From Carboxydocella sporoproducens DSM 16521 (GTDB taxonomy: Bacteria; Bacillota; GCA-003054495; Carboxydocellales; Carboxydocellaceae): a stretch of 35,763 nucleotides of DNA. The stretch is from positions 1 through 35,763 of the forward strand of contig NZ_FUXM01000024.1 in NCBI RefSeq assembly GCF_900167165.1. The letters run 5' to 3'. Below, piece after piece: positions 35,481 to 35,763 of the stretch. Made by a program: the position numbers and the translations under genes. The notes beneath the pieces are model-generated. The model had not been told where the DNA came from and did not search any database. It was given only the letters and a program-made list of their open reading frames with translations. The first letter of the stretch is position 1. Every line of letters starts with the position of its first letter.

Positions 35481-35763
35481 ATGACACAAGAACAATTAAA
35501 TAGGTACAAGGTAATTTCTTCCTTAATTGATGGGAAACTATCAATCAGTGAAGCAGCTATGAGCTTAGGTCTAAGTGAACGCCAGATTAAGCGCCTTAAA
35601 AAAGGAGTGATGGAACGAGGGCCGGCGTTCCTTATCCATAAAAATACAGGTCGTAAGCCGCAGCATGCACTCACTGACGAGCTTAAAAGCAAGATTATCT
35701 CATTGAAACAATCCGATAAGTACAAGAACGCCAATTTCAAGCACTTTATGGAGCTTCTGGAGG
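35481..35763 (+). mobile_element. transposase, 5' part (ISNCY-like insertion sequence), cut by window end
   Basis: From ATG 35481 an open frame runs to the window edge (94 codons). The N-terminus shows a helix-turn-helix pattern with SISEAAMSLGLSERQIKRLK and then GPAFLIHKNTGRKP, which resembles the N-terminal domain of ISNCY-type transposases with a later integrase-like catalytic core. GAGGTG lies upstream. The catalytic DDE part would be beyond the window, so activity cannot be judged. The region is AT-rich relative to gatB. Confidence 0.75.

Overview
The window looks like the chromosome of a low-to-medium GC, endospore-forming Firmicute, most likely a Clostridia-class thermophile (a Carboxydocella-like organism is my guess from gene order, not proven). 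Evidence: strong GGAGG-type ribosome binding sites, several TTG/GTG starts, a cortex amidase (CwlD), an alpha/beta small acid-soluble spore protein (SASP), MenG, and GatCAB. Most genes are on the + strand; only one two-gene operon is on the - strand.

Layout. 1-960: AT-rich accessory DNA with a decayed VapBC-type toxin-antitoxin pair. 1055-4074: cwlD, then a fused dioxygenase-AMMECR1 protein and its radical SAM partner (the AmmeMemoRadiSam system). 4140-8686: CheX-like protein, M20 amidohydrolase, SASP, SDH/ClpP-fold protease, polysaccharide deacetylase, EamA transporter, terminator. 8732-13127: argCJBD behind a promoter overlapped by an arginine operator. 13370-18041: a 5-oxoproline module (pxpA, NRAMP-like transporter, pxpB, pxpC, YcsI-like DUF1445 protein) flanked by terminators and visibly more AT-rich than the arg genes; it separates argD from carA. 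18145-23455: second arginine operator, carA, carB, argF. 23509-24309: unrecognised membrane-anchored protein. 24301-27033: third arginine-operator-like promoter, argG, argH. 27052-30598: aspartate kinase, threonine synthase, menG. 30639-32020 (- strand): YkgJ-type cysteine cluster protein and a short-chain dehydrogenase. 32045-35344: gatCAB. 35481-end: 5' part of an insertion sequence transposase.

How the genes work together. argJ recycles acetyl groups (cyclic pathway), argC/B/D make N-acetylornithine, argJ releases ornithine, carAB supplies carbamoyl phosphate, and argF/G/H finish arginine. All three arginine promoters carry a TGnAT-4-ATnCA operator placed over or next to the -35/-10 region, which indicates shared ArgR/AhrC repression. 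The inserted 5-oxoproline module would turn 5-oxoproline (pyroglutamate) into glutamate, the precursor of arginine. Its NRAMP-like transporter lacks the usual metal-binding motifs and its YcsI-like protein belongs to a family related to D-glutamate cyclase, so the module is the best candidate here for under-described biology. No tRNA, rRNA, CRISPR array, T-box or other riboswitch was recognised.
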